Of a DNA stretch of 64,000 nt, positions 19,521-28,428 are shown piece after piece. Position 1 is the stretch's first letter. Each line of letters starts with the position of its first letter. Source of the DNA: Mycolicibacterium aurum (GTDB lineage: Bacteria; Actinomycetota; Actinomycetes; Mycobacteriales; Mycobacteriaceae); the NCBI RefSeq assembly GCF_900637195.1, contig NZ_LR134356.1:1550001-1614000 (forward strand). Direction: 5' to 3'. A model generated the notes under the pieces. The model did no database searches. It saw only the letters and a program-made list of their open reading frames with translations, and was not told where the DNA came from. A program made the translations under genes and the position numbers.

Positions 19521-20909
19521 ATGACAATGTCGACCGACCTGACGCGCGACGAGGCGCTGCGCACCCTGCGCGACCATGTCGCCACCCATGTGGCGCTGCC
19601 GGGTGAGCCCGGTTACGAACGCAGTGTGCCGTGGAACGTGGCGGCGACTGTCACCCCTGCCGCGGTGGTGTTGGCGACGTCGCCCGAGGACGTGGCGGGC
19701 ACGGTGAGGTTTGCTGCAGCCCATGGCTTGACGGTCACCGTCCAGGCCACCGGCCACGGTGCTGTCGGAATCGGTGCCGGCACGATCCTGGTGCAGACCG
19801 CGGCGATGAAGCATGTCGAGGTGGATCCCGTGGGCCGCACCGCCCGGGTCGGGGCCGGCGCGCGGTGGCAGGACGTGCTGGATGCGGCCTGCCCGCACGG
19901 CCTTGCGCCGCTGTGCGGTTCGGCGCCGGGGGTCGGCGTCGTGGGGTATCTCACCGGCGGCGGGATCGGTCCGCTGGTGCGTACCGTCGGGGTGTCGGCC
20001 GATCACGTGCGTGCGTTCGACGTGGTGACCGGCGAGGGTGTGCTGGTGCGTGCGACGCCCGAGGAGAACGCCGATCTGTTCTGGGGTCTGCGCGGCGGTA
20101 AGGCCACGCTCGGCATCGTCACCGCCGTGGAGATCGATCTGCTGGAGTACCCCGAATTCTACGGTGGTGCAGTGTATTTCGATGGCAGCGAGGCCGCCGC
20201 AGTGCTGCACGCGTGGCGGAGCTGGAGCGCGGGTCTGCCGGAGACGGTGAATACGTCGATCGCGATCCAGCAGTTGCCGCCGATGCCCGGCGTGCCGGAG
20301 CCGCTGGCCGGCCGGATGACCGTGGCGGTGCGCTACACGGCCGTCGGCGATTTCGCGGCAGCTGAGCAGCTGCTGGCACCCATGCGGGCCGTCGCGACGC
20401 CGGTACTGGACACGGTCGGGGTGCTGCCGTACGCCGCCATCGGGATGGTGCACGCCGATCCGGTGGATCCGATGCCGGTCAACGAAGATCATGCGCTGCT
20501 GTCGGAACTCCCGGCCGAGGCCGTCGATGCGCTGCTGGCCGTCGCCGGTCCGGACGCGGGGTCGCCGCAGGTGATCGTCGAGCTGCGCCTGCTCGGGGGA
20601 GCGCTGGCGCGTCAGCCGAGGCACCGCAGCGCGTTCTGCCAGCGCGACGCGGCTTTCTCGCTGGCGGTCATCGGCGTGCTGGTGCCCGAGATCGCGGACG
20701 GGGTCATCCAGCACGCCGCTGCGGTGACGCAGGCCGTGGCGCCGTGGGCCACCGGCGGCCAGATGGCGAACTTCGCCCCGTCGTACGACCCGGCCCGCCC
20801 GTCGCGGGTCTACACCGACGACACGCTGCATTGGCTGGCCGCTCTCGCCGATCGGTACGACCCGGCGCGGGTGCTGGCGACCGGCCAGGTGATCAGGACG
20901 GTGGTGTAG
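19521..20909 (+). CDS. FAD-linked oxidase (PCMH/BBE-like)
   Basis: A 462-residue flavoprotein beginning at ATG 19521 with GAGAGGA 7 nt upstream; the in-frame GTG at 19479 lacks a ribosome site. The N-terminal half is a PCMH-type FAD domain: TSPEDVAGTVRFAAAHGLTV, then ATGHGAVG where the His could hold FAD covalently, and GVVGYLTGGGIGPLVR. The second cysteine linkage of bicovalent BBE enzymes does not appear at the expected place (GSAPGVGVV). The end (RPSRVYTDDTLHWLAALADRYDP) matches the berberine-bridge C-terminal module. Substrate unknown. A 205-nt gap precedes it, so it probably has its own promoter. Confidence 0.82.
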   Translation: MTMSTDLTRDEALRTLRDHVATHVALPGEPGYERSVPWNVAATVTPAAVVLATSPEDVAGTVRFAAAHGLTVTVQATGHGAVGIGAGTILVQTAAMKHVEVDPVGRTARVGAGARWQDVLDAACPHGLAPLCGSAPGVGVVGYLTGGGIGPLVRTVGVSADHVRAFDVVTGEGVLVRATPEENADLFWGLRGGKATLGIVTAVEIDLLEYPEFYGGAVYFDGSEAAAVLHAWRSWSAGLPETVNTSIAIQQLPPMPGVPEPLAGRMTVAVRYTAVGDFAAAEQLLAPMRAVATPVLDTVGVLPYAAIGMVHADPVDPMPVNEDHALLSELPAEAVDALLAVAGPDAGSPQVIVELRLLGGALARQPRHRSAFCQRDAAFSLAVIGVLVPEIADGVIQHAAAVTQAVAPWATGGQMANFAPSYDPARPSRVYTDDTLHWLAALADRYDPARVLATGQVIRTVV

Positions 20910-20992
20910 CCGCCGCGGTACAGCGCCCCGATCAGGCTCGCTACTATTTTTCTCCCGACATCCGAGATCGTCTTTGTCGAAGGGGAGAGGAC

Positions 20993-22948
20993 ATGGCACC
21001 GCACGTCGAGCAGCTCGAGTTCCAGGCGGAAGCACGTCAACTGCTGGATCTGATGATCCACTCCGTCTACAGCAACAAGGACTCGTTCCTGCGCGAGCTC
21101 ATCTCGAACGCATCCGATGCGCTGGACAAGCTGCGGCTCGAAGCGTTCCGGAACAAGGAGCTCAAGGTCGACACCTCGGATCTGCACATCGAGATCGACG
21201 TCGACAAGCAGGCGCGCACGCTGACCGTGCGCGACAACGGCATCGGCATGTCGCGGGACGAGGTGGTGCGCCTGATCGGGACGCTCGCCAAGTCGGGGAC
21301 GGCCGAGCTGCGCCAGCAGCTGCGCGACGCCAAGGACAAGGACAACTCCGAGGAGCTGATCGGCCAGTTCGGCATCGGGTTCTACGCGAGCTTCATGGTG
21401 GCCGACCGCGTCGAGCTTCTCACCCGCAAGGCCGGCGAGAGCGAGGCGACCCGGTGGGAGTCCACCGGCGAGGGCAGCTACACCATCGAGACAGTCGAGC
21501 AGGCCGGCACCGAAGTGCCGCAGGGCACTTCGGTGACGCTGCACCTCAAACCCGAGGACCGCGAAGACGAGCTACACGACTACACCGCGGAGTGGAAGAT
21601 CCGGGAGCTCGTCAAGCAGTACTCCGACTTCATCGCCTGGCCCGTCCGGATGGACATCGAACGCCGCACGCCGGCGTCGGAGGACGGCGGCGAGGAGTCG
21701 GTCACCGTCGAGACCCAGACCCTGAACTCGATGAAGGCCCTGTGGGCGAGGCCCCGCGACGAGGTCTCCGACGAGGAGTACACCGAGTTCTACAAGCACA
21801 TCGCTCACGCGTGGGACGAGCCGCTGGACATCATCGCGATGAAAGCCGAAGGCACGTTCGAATACCAGGCGCTGCTGTTCATCCCGTCACATGCGCCGTT
21901 CGACCTGTTCAACCAGAACGCCGCGGTGGGGGTGCAGCTCTACGTCAAGCGGGTCTTCATCATGGGCGACTGCGACCAGCTGATGCCGCCGTATCTGCGT
22001 TTCATCAAGGGCGTCGTCGATGCACAGGACATGTCGCTCAACGTGTCCCGCGAGATTCTTCAGCAGGACCGCCAGATCCGGGCGATCCGGCGCAGGCTCA
22101 CCAAGAAGGTGCTCTCGACCATCACGGAGATGCAGACCGAGCGGCCGGAGAAGTACCGCACGCTCTGGACCCAGTTCGGCAGAGTCCTCAAAGAGGGACT
22201 GCTGACCGATACCGACAACCAGGAGACGCTGCTGCGCGTCTGCTCGTTCGCCTCGACGCGCAGCGAGGACGAGCCGACCACGCTGGCCGAGTACGTCGAG
22301 CGCATGCCGGAGGAGCAGAGCCAGATCTTCTACGCCGCAGGTGAATCGCGGCAACAGCTGCTGAACTCGCCACACCTGGAAGCGTTCAAGGCCAAGGGGT
22401 ACGAGGTGCTGTTGCTCACCGACCCCGTGGACGAAGTGTGGGTGGAGTCGATCCACGAATTCGACGGAAAGCCGCTGCAGTCGGTGGCCAAGGGGGAGGT
22501 CGACCTTGACTCCGAGGCCGACAAGGCCGAGCAGGAAGCCGAGCGCCAGGAGCGCGAGCAGGAATTCGCCGACCTGATCGCCTGGCTGAAGGACACGCTG
22601 GGTGATCACGTCAAGGAAGTGCGACTGTCCACCCGACTGACTGATTCGCCGGCGTGCCTGATCACCGACACCTTCGGCATCACCCCAGCGCTGGCACGCA
22701 TGTACCGGGCGTCCGGACAACCGGTTCCGGTCGAGAAGCGGATTCTGGAGCTCAATCCCGACCACCCCCTGATCACGGGTCTGCGGGAAGCGCATCGGAG
22801 TCGCGGTGCCGATGCCGAACTGGCCGGCACCGCCGAACTGCTCTACGGCACCGCGCTTCTTGCCGAGGGCGGGGCGCTGGAGGATCCGGCCAAGTTCGCC
22901 GGTCTGCTCGCCGACCGGCTGACGCGGACGGTGGGGGAGGCGACGTAG
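20993..22948 (+). CDS. htpG: Molecular chaperone HtpG (Hsp90)
   Basis: A 651-residue Hsp90. The start is ATG 20993 (MAPHVEQLEFQAEARQLL) with AGGGGAGAGG directly upstream; the longer open frame overlaps the oxidase and is spurious. The GHKL ATPase motifs are intact: ELISNASDALDKL, VRDNGIGMSRDEV, GTLAKSG and LIGQFGIGFYASFMVADRV. The middle domain (RPRDEVSDEEYTEFYKHIAH, DQLMPPYLRFIKGVVD) and the dimerisation C-terminus are complete. It is a cytosolic ATP-dependent chaperone and the last gene before the tRNA that borders the accessory region. Confidence 0.97.
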   Translation: MAPHVEQLEFQAEARQLLDLMIHSVYSNKDSFLRELISNASDALDKLRLEAFRNKELKVDTSDLHIEIDVDKQARTLTVRDNGIGMSRDEVVRLIGTLAKSGTAELRQQLRDAKDKDNSEELIGQFGIGFYASFMVADRVELLTRKAGESEATRWESTGEGSYTIETVEQAGTEVPQGTSVTLHLKPEDREDELHDYTAEWKIRELVKQYSDFIAWPVRMDIERRTPASEDGGEESVTVETQTLNSMKALWARPRDEVSDEEYTEFYKHIAHAWDEPLDIIAMKAEGTFEYQALLFIPSHAPFDLFNQNAAVGVQLYVKRVFIMGDCDQLMPPYLRFIKGVVDAQDMSLNVSREILQQDRQIRAIRRRLTKKVLSTITEMQTERPEKYRTLWTQFGRVLKEGLLTDTDNQETLLRVCSFASTRSEDEPTTLAEYVERMPEEQSQIFYAAGESRQQLLNSPHLEAFKAKGYEVLLLTDPVDEVWVESIHEFDGKPLQSVAKGEVDLDSEADKAEQEAERQEREQEFADLIAWLKDTLGDHVKEVRLSTRLTDSPACLITDTFGITPALARMYRASGQPVPVEKRILELNPDHPLITGLREAHRSRGADAELAGTAELLYGTALLAEGGALEDPAKFAGLLADRLTRTVGEAT

Positions 22949-23081
22949 ACGGACCGCTGGGTGACGTGCCTCACAGAGGTGATCGGTAGTAGGCAGCCGT
23001 GGGCTCCGACCTGCTGTTGTGCCATCTGAGCAGGCGATTTGGAGGCTGTGCCGCCGCCCCGGTAACCTAACGTTCACCCGT

Positions 23082-23155
23082 CGCGGGGTGGAGCAGCTCG
23101 GTAGCTCGCTGGGCTCATAACCCAGAGGTCGCAGGTTCGAATCCTGTCCCCGCTA
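23082..23155 (+). tRNA. Initiator tRNA-Met (anticodon CAT)
   Basis: A full cloverleaf can be read: acceptor GCGGGG with CCCCGC and an unpaired C at position 1, D-arm around GAGCAGCTCGGTAGCTC, an anticodon stem with three consecutive G-C pairs (GGG CTCATAA CCC, anticodon at 23116-23118), and T-arm GCAGGTTCGAATCCTGT. The unpaired first C and the GGG/CCC anticodon stem are initiator (fMet) hallmarks. CCA is not encoded. It is followed within 7 nt by a strong terminator and marks the edge of the conserved gene order. Confidence 0.95.
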
Positions 23156-23161
23156 CTAGGT

Positions 23162-23198
23162 AAAACGGCCCTCGGAGACTACTCCGGGGGCCGTTTTC
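23162..23198 (+). terminator. Intrinsic terminator after tRNA-fMet
   Basis: A 16-bp stem pairs AAAACGGCCCTCGGAG (23162-23177) with CTCCGGGGGCCGTTTT (23182-23197), with one G-T pair and a 4-nt loop ACTA, ending in TTTTC. It would end the tRNA transcript; because the stem is A-rich on one side and T-rich on the other, it may work in both directions. Confidence 0.85.
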
Positions 23199-23200
23199 AT

Positions 23201-24108
23201 TGCGTTTGTGAACGGATATGTGAACGTCCAACGATTCAGTGTGTGACTTCGCGGATCAGCCAGCCGGAGCTTCCTGTCATGCAATGAGCTCCGTTAGACC
23301 CGCACCCGCAGTGTGGGGGCGCGACCGCGCGCTAAACGCCACCCCGGTGTGTTTTCTTTGTAGTCATAGAGGTCCTTGCCTGGTCCCGAGTGTTGGTGAA
23401 CGCCAAATCACGCGGGCAACCCTGGCCACAAAGTTGATGAGTCGACGTCCGATGCCGATAGAGGCCTCCACCGCGGCATCGGCGAGATACCGTTGGGCGA
23501 TGGCCATGCCGGCCGATTCGGTCCCGGCAACTATGGCGTTGCTATGCGAGATGCATTCGAGGTAGGTTGCAGCGCTCAACATCAGGGTTTCACCGATGCT
23601 CCACCAAGTGCGCAGGTCTCACGCCACTGGCTGCTCGCACGTTCGGCTGAATCCGGATCAGAATCTGCTCGACTATATACCTACATCCGACCACAGATTA
23701 GTCGAACTTGTTCGAGTCCTAGTTCGGAAAGCTCGGGCCGGTGCCTCTCCGGCGCCTTGGTATACGCCGCTGTGGTAGAGCCACAACCAGTCCACAAGTT
23801 TGCGCTGGACGGAATCTGGATTCTGTGGCATCTGATCTCCTAGTTGATATGTGTCGCAACGCATCCGTCGTTCCGCCGACATCTTGCTGGTGTCATGCAC
23901 GATGACGTAACACCTGCGGTTCTCCGAGCTTTAACCGGCCTTCTCGGCGAGCAGGGATCGGACGGACTTGCGGTGTTGCGGAGTGGCTGCCTACTACTGC
24001 CTCGACGTCACCGTAAGGTGCAAGCGGCTGAGACAACCAGCTACCGACGTAGACGTATTGCGGCAGAGGGCTGGATGGCGGGGCGCGTCGGCAAGCGCGA
24101 GGGGGATC
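23201..24108. other. About 900 nt without a recognisable gene; possible remnants
   Basis: No frame here has a convincing start, ribosome site or known domain. The best candidate is a 72-residue minus-strand frame at 23364-23582 whose sequence looks protein-like (ECISHSNAIVAGTESAG, AQRYLADAAVEASIGIG, RRLINFVARVARVIW) but has no Shine-Dalgarno and no family I recognise. I read it as a possible gene remnant. The stretch is visibly less GC-rich than the flanks (for example TCGACTATATACCTACATCC), consistent with foreign DNA entering beside the tRNA. Confidence 0.4.
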
Positions 24109-25600
24109 GTGTACTTACATACGCTGACAGTTAAGGGATTTCGCGCAAGTGGCGCAGGCGAGATCCAAGTTCAATTCCCAGGACGGTTCAGCGTCCTCAT
24201 TGGCGGCAATGGCGCAGGTAAGACGACCATAGCCGAAGCTCTTTACCTGGGTCACCGACAGACCTTTCCAAGGGTGCCACCCATCAATTCAGCATCCCTC
24301 GGTTCCGGCGACCGGTCCATCGACGTCGAGTATTGGTATGAGAAGGAGTCCAAGACAGAGGGACCGCTTGGCCAAATGATGCAAGCTCAGGCTGGTGTCA
24401 GCGTTGCAGATGCTCCGGCTTTGGGCTGGGAGCGCCAACTATCTCGCAGCTTGGGCGTCGTGCGTGCGCAGAACGCTGGGACGGGTGAGACGGAACTCAG
24501 TGATGCTGTCAGCTTGGTCTACCTGTCAGCCTGGCGAAACCCGACCGAAGAGCTAGCACGCCGGGAAGTCAGGGTGCTGGTCGAGTTGCTTCGCGCCCAG
24601 CAGCAACGCGTTTCGGGATCTCGCAGCCTCATGGGACTCCGCCAGCGTGCTTGGGGTTTTCTTGAGGCGCTCACCAACGATGGTCTTATAAGCGCAGTCG
24701 AGGCCCGTATGCACGAGTCGCTAACAAACTTGACTGCCGGCGTTCGCCGCCAGTGGCCCTACGTCCGAGGGCAGGTGGTTGATGACGCTTATTTGGCCCG
24801 CGTTCTTGAGTTAATGCTTGCGGTGCTTGAGGGGCGTGACTTCGCGCGGCCCCTTGACGTCTCGGCTCTTGGATACGTGAACTTGCTGCACATCGCGGTC
24901 ACGCTTGCAGCCATTCCGGACACGAATCCTCCCGAGAGCGAAAACGCAGTCGCGGCTGACGGAGCAGAGCCGCCGAGTGGCGAAGACAACGGCGAAGGAT
25001 CTAACGATGTTGAGGCAGCACGACAGGCATTAATCCAAGCCCAAGAGGAAGCCGAATCGCTCGAAGACTCTTTCTTCGGCTCAGGGCCGTTCCACACCAC
25101 CGTCGTGATCGAGGAGCCCGAGGCACATCTACATCCGCAGCTGCAGCATTCCCTCGTTCGGCACCTCAAACGTACGGTGGCCACCCGACCCGAGCTGCAA
25201 GTGATCTTGTCTAGTCACGCTACAGATGTAATAACCTCATGCGATCCTGATGAGATTGTCGTCCTACGCCAGCTTGCAGATGGAGAACGCCGAGCTTCGG
25301 CCGTCGCCCACATTCCTTTAGCTAACCGAGACAGTGTCATTCGCAAGGCGCGCCTGCATCTCGACGCGAGCCGATCCTCGGCGTTGTTCGCCGAAACTCT
25401 AGTTCTTGTAGAAGGAGTCACGGATGCCGCAGTAGTACGGGAGTTCGGGTGGGTGTGGGCATCAACTGATTTCGACAAGCGAGCTTTTGTCGATGCGCTC
25501 AGCATTGTCCCAATGGGGACCAAGGTAGGCTCGTGGGCAGTCGAACTTCTCTGTACGCAAGGACACGAACTGTGTACTCGGATGGCCGCAGCTGCCCGGC
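24109..25600 (+). pseudogene. Truncated OLD-family ATP-dependent nuclease
   Basis: The start is GTG 24109 (MYLHTLTVKGFRASG) with GAGGGGGATC upstream. The ABC-type ATPase is complete: Walker A LIGGNGAGKTTIAEALYL, a long insertion with acidic linker (EDNGEGSNDVE), the signature/Walker B region VVIEEPEAHLHPQLQHSLV, and the H-loop ILSSHATDVI. The TOPRIM domain begins LVLVEGVTDAAVVREF and continues to SIVPMGTKVGSWAVELL, then homology fades at about 25,550-25,600. The open frame runs on to 25812 only through DNA that is antisense mceF coding sequence. OLD nucleases act in DNA repair and phage defence, some with a partner helicase (Gabija); no partner is present. The TOPRIM C-terminal half is missing, so I call it inactive. 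Confidence 0.8.
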
Positions 25601-25883
25601 GGCATCAGCATCCCCTGCCACGTCCGGCTGGGGGCCGCACCCGCGACCAGATCCGACTGTGTGTACGTACGCCCGTCGGGACTGACATACGTCCCGGTGG
25701 CCGGATCGTATTCGGCAGTGGCCACCGGTGGCAGTTGCGGGACCGGCTGACCCGACGTCGTCGCGTTCGGATCGCCCTTCCAGTTGAATCCGTCGTTGAG
25801 CGGGAGACGTAGGTTTCTCCGCTTTCGCACATCGCGGCCGTCGGGGCACGCTTGCCCGGCACTGTCGCACACGGGATGTTGCG
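25600..25883 (-). pseudogene. Fragment of an mceF-type C-terminus
   Basis: The minus strand encodes RNIPCATVPGKRAPTAAMCES, then after a frameshift PLNDGFNWKGDPNATTSGQP and, further on, YDPATGTYVSPDGRTYTQSD and WQGMLMPPG. The same order of blocks closes the intact mceF at 40423-41862 (CATRPGKRAPTVAMCES, PLNDGYNWKGDANATT, YNPATGSYLGPDGQRYTQ, LMVPPGG). A one-base loss near 25,807 separates the two frames (ETYV-SRSTT versus PLNDG). Nucleotide differences from 40423-41862 are many, so it derives from another mce paralogue rather than recent duplication. It ends abruptly where the OLD gene ends, which marks a recombination junction. Confidence 0.85.
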
Positions 25884-26110
25884 TGGCGGGTCGTTGCGGG
25901 CGTCGCGCACGATCGCGGGGGCGTGCCGACGGATCATCTCCGTCTCCAGGAGCATGTGGTTCAGGACATCGGTGTAGATCTCGCAGACGTCGGCGTTCAG
26001 TGCCGCGGCGACGGCGACGGCGGTGCCCCTGCAGGACGGGTGAGGTTAATGTCAAAGGCGCGCAATGCGCACGGCCGTCGCGCCCGCCGTTCGGCGCAGG
26101 TGCTCTGTGA
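25884..26110 (-). other. Open frame of unknown origin upstream of the mceF fragment
   Basis: In frame with the upstream half of the mceF fragment, the minus strand reads ALNADVCEIYTDVLNHMLLE and TEMIRRHAPAIVRDARND without stops over about 150 nt. This does not match the corresponding region of the intact mceF in this window, so either the paralogue diverged or a second junction lies near 25,884. There is no start codon with a ribosome site and I recognise no family. It is best treated as remnant coding DNA. Confidence 0.35.
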
Positions 26111-26113
26111 TTG

Positions 26114-26154
26114 CGAGAGCGAGGAGGTGCGGGCGTAGCACGCCCTCGCTCTCG
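26114..26154. repeat. 11-bp inverted repeat (hairpin)
   Basis: CGAGAGCGAGG (26114-26124) and CCTCGCTCTCG (26144-26154) form a perfect 11-bp stem around a 19-nt loop. No T-tract follows on either strand, so it is not a standard intrinsic terminator. It lies inside the scar zone between the mceF fragment and the thiolase gene. Confidence 0.6.
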
Positions 26155-26540
26155 GTTGACTCGGAGTTGCAGTCTCGCGGTTAGGGTCGGGGATGGGCAG
26201 CGCGTCCGTGATCTTGAGTTGCAGCGCAAGCGCCAGGCCGCGTTACAGGCGGCGCGTCGCAAGGCGCGGTCTCGGACTTCGCCGTGGCGGCCCGCACCGC
26301 GCCACGGGACGTTGGCGAGAGCCTACCACGCCGTGACCCCGAAGTCTCCGCCCGGGGGCCCGGCTCGGCGCTCTCGGACAACAGGTTTCGCCCTCGCGGC
26401 GGCGATGGCGGTGAGGCCCCAACTTGGCGCTGGTGGTGGACCGCCGGGCTGCATACGTTTACCGTCGATGCCATGGCATCGACTAGTGCTGGGGAGCTGC
26501 TCAGTGAGCACCAGGTGGCCACCGATCTGGGCTGGCGAGG

Positions 26541-26819
26541 CCGCTCGTCTCGGCGCTGATACCGCGGGCTTCAACAATTGCAGCAAGCGTCCAGTACAGC
26601 GCCGAAGCCAAAGTCTACGATGAGGTCGGGCTATGGCGTGCCAAGGTTGCAAAACTCTTGATGGAACACGGGATTCGGCTCAATTACGTACGTCTGGCGC
26701 TTCGCCAGGCACTGACCTTCGAGCAGTTGCAGGCCACTATCGAGGACTTCGCCCCGTCGGCGACCGTAACTCGCCGCCGGCGACCGATCCGCACCTTTCT
26801 GCGCAGGTGTTCTCAGTGA
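26541..26819 (+). pseudogene. Unassigned open frame, probably a gene remnant
   Basis: The plus frame reads PLVSALIPRASTIAASVQYS and AEAKVYDEVGLWRAKVAKLL, then LTFEQLQATIEDF and an Arg-rich end (TRRRRPIRTFLRRC) before TGA at 26817-26819. The composition and amphipathic helices look like real protein, but there is no ATG or GTG in a sensible place. A neighbouring frame just upstream (MASTSAGELLSEHQVATDLG, from 26472) could be its N-terminus after a frameshift. I do not recognise the family. The rest of 26,155-27,096 shows nothing I can support. Confidence 0.35.
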
Positions 26820-27096
26820 AGCGCCCAGGCTTATTGTTGCTGAGTTACGCAGTGGCAGTGCAGGACTGAGGGCCCTGGTCCAGTTCCCAGTGCCAGGTTA
26901 TTACCTCCGGTATCGACCAGCCGGCAGCATTGCCTCAATCAGTCCCGCGTGCCGGTACTTCCGCAACGACACGACGTTTTCAGCGGCCGATCGGACCGGT
27001 GGCGGAGCCCCACGCTGGGCAGTCTAGGTGTGGCCTTAGAGAGCGGTGGTTTTGATGTGTTGATGGTCGTTTCAGCTTTTACGAGTGGTGGCGGTG

Positions 27097-28296
27097 TCAA
27101 CGTTTGCCAGGAACGTGCAGTAGGAGAGCGCTTCCTTGACCGCCGCCGCCGCAGAGTGCTGCTGCGCCAGTACCGCCGCCGCGGCGCCGTAGTTCATGGG
27201 CGAGGTGCAGGGCCAGTCGTGCACCGGACATTCCGAGGGGGTGGCCGATAGCGATGGCGCCGCCGTTGACGTTGACCTGGGAGTCGTCGATGCCGATTTC
27301 GCGGGCGGAGGTGATGCCGACGGCGGCGAACGCTTCGTTGATCTCGACCAGCTCTAGGGTGCGGGGGCTGATGTCTTCGCGTGCACAGGCTTTGGCGATT
27401 GCTCGGGCGGGCTGGTGCTGCAAGGTTGAGTCCGGGCCGGCGACGGAGGCGAAGGCGCCGATCTGGGCCAAGGAGTCGATTCCAAGTTGGTCGGCCTTGT
27501 CGGCGCTCATTACCAGGACCGCGGCTGCGCCGTCAGAAATTTGTGAGGCGTTTCCTGCAGTGATGGTTCCGGTCCGGGTGAAGGCGGGTTTGAGTCGGCC
27601 GAGCGAGTCGGCAGTGGTGTCGGCGCGGATCCCTTCGTCGACGTCGACGGTCAGCGGGTCGCCGTGGCGCTGCGGGACGGTGACGCTGACCACTTCGTCG
27701 GCGAACAGGCCGTTCTTCCACGCGGCGGCTGCGCGGTGGTGGGAAGCCGCTGCGAAAATGTCTTGTTCGGCCCGCGTGACTGGCCAGGACTCGTCGACGT
27801 TCTGATGGTCGGTGAGTCTGCCCATGGGTTGGTCGGTGAGGGTGTCGTGGAGGCCGTCGTAAGCGAGGTGGTCGAGCAGGGTCACGTCGCCGTACTTGAA
27901 GCCGTCACGACTGCGCGGGAGGAGGTGGGGGGCTTGCGACATTGATTCTTGTCCGCCGGCGACGATGATGTCGGCTTCTCCTGCCCGGATGAGCTGGCCG
28001 GCGAGCGCGATGGCGTCGATACCTGACAGGCAGACCTTGTTGACAGTGAGGGCCGGCACCGTGGCCGGGATGCCTGCCTTGATTGCGGCTTGGCGGGCGG
28101 GGATCTGTCCGGCGCCGGCGGTGAGAACCTGACCCATGATGACGTAATCAACGAGTTCGGGTGTGATTCCTGCTTTTGTCAGGGAACCGGCGATGGCGAC
28201 GGCACCGAGATCTGCTCCGCTGAGAGATTTCAGCGAGCCCTGCAGCTTGCCGACGGGGGTGCGCGCTCCGGAGGCAATGACCGGGGGTCTGCTCAT
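27097..28296 (-). CDS. Acetyl-CoA C-acetyltransferase (thiolase)
   Basis: A 399-residue thiolase that condenses or cleaves acyl-CoA at the beta position. The nucleophilic Cys89 lies in VNKVCLSG, the HxxxGH-type loop in [15 protein letters not shown], and the acid/base segments EINEAFA and [12 protein letters not shown] are intact, so it should be active. The start [17 protein letters not shown] is canonical, with AAGGACC about 4 nt upstream. It lies 132 nt downstream of the indolepyruvate-type oxidoreductase on the same strand and may be cotranscribed. Degradative versus biosynthetic direction cannot be told from sequence; the catabolic neighbourhood favours degradation. Confidence 0.92.
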   Translation of the reverse strand: MSRPPVIASGARTPVGKLQGSLKSLSGADLGAVAIAGSLTKAGITPELVDYVIMGQVLTAGAGQIPARQAAIKAGIPATVPALTVNKVCLSGIDAIALAGQLIRAGEADIIVAGGQESMSQAPHLLPRSRDGFKYGDVTLLDHLAYDGLHDTLTDQPMGRLTDHQNVDESWPVTRAEQDIFAAASHHRAAAAWKNGLFADEVVSVTVPQRHGDPLTVDVDEGIRADTTADSLGRLKPAFTRTGTITAGNASQISDGAAAVLVMSADKADQLGIDSLAQIGAFASVAGPDSTLQHQPARAIAKACAREDISPRTLELVEINEAFAAVGITSAREIGIDDSQVNVNGGAIAIGHPLGMSGARLALHLAHELRRRGGGTGAAALCGGGGQGSALLLHVPGKR

Positions 28297-28428
28297 GGGG
28301 GTCCTTCGTCGTTGGGTGTTGGTGGAAGCCGTGGCCGCTCTTAGTGTTGAGAGCCAAATCGTTTAGTCCCGAGGCACGGTGGTTGGCTCGCCGCCACAGC
28401 GCAGTCGACTTGGTTCAAGTGGATCGCC

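Noticed and set aside
18837..21035. A 732-codon minus-strand frame across the SARP end, oxidase gene and htpG start
   Set aside because: It is a shadow of the plus-strand genes, with no ribosome site or recognisable motif.
25601..25812. Continuation of the OLD open frame to 25812 as a genuine C-terminal domain
   Set aside because: This part is antisense to a clear mceF-type coding sequence and becomes Arg-rich without family resemblance, so the open frame is accidental.
26111..26623. A 170-codon plus frame as a gene
   Set aside because: Low-complexity Arg/Ser/Pro composition, no ribosome site, and it spans a hairpin.
24109..27096. Gabija, Septu or other complete defence system
   Set aside because: Only one truncated nuclease is present; no partner helicase, HNH or other effector gene can be identified nearby.
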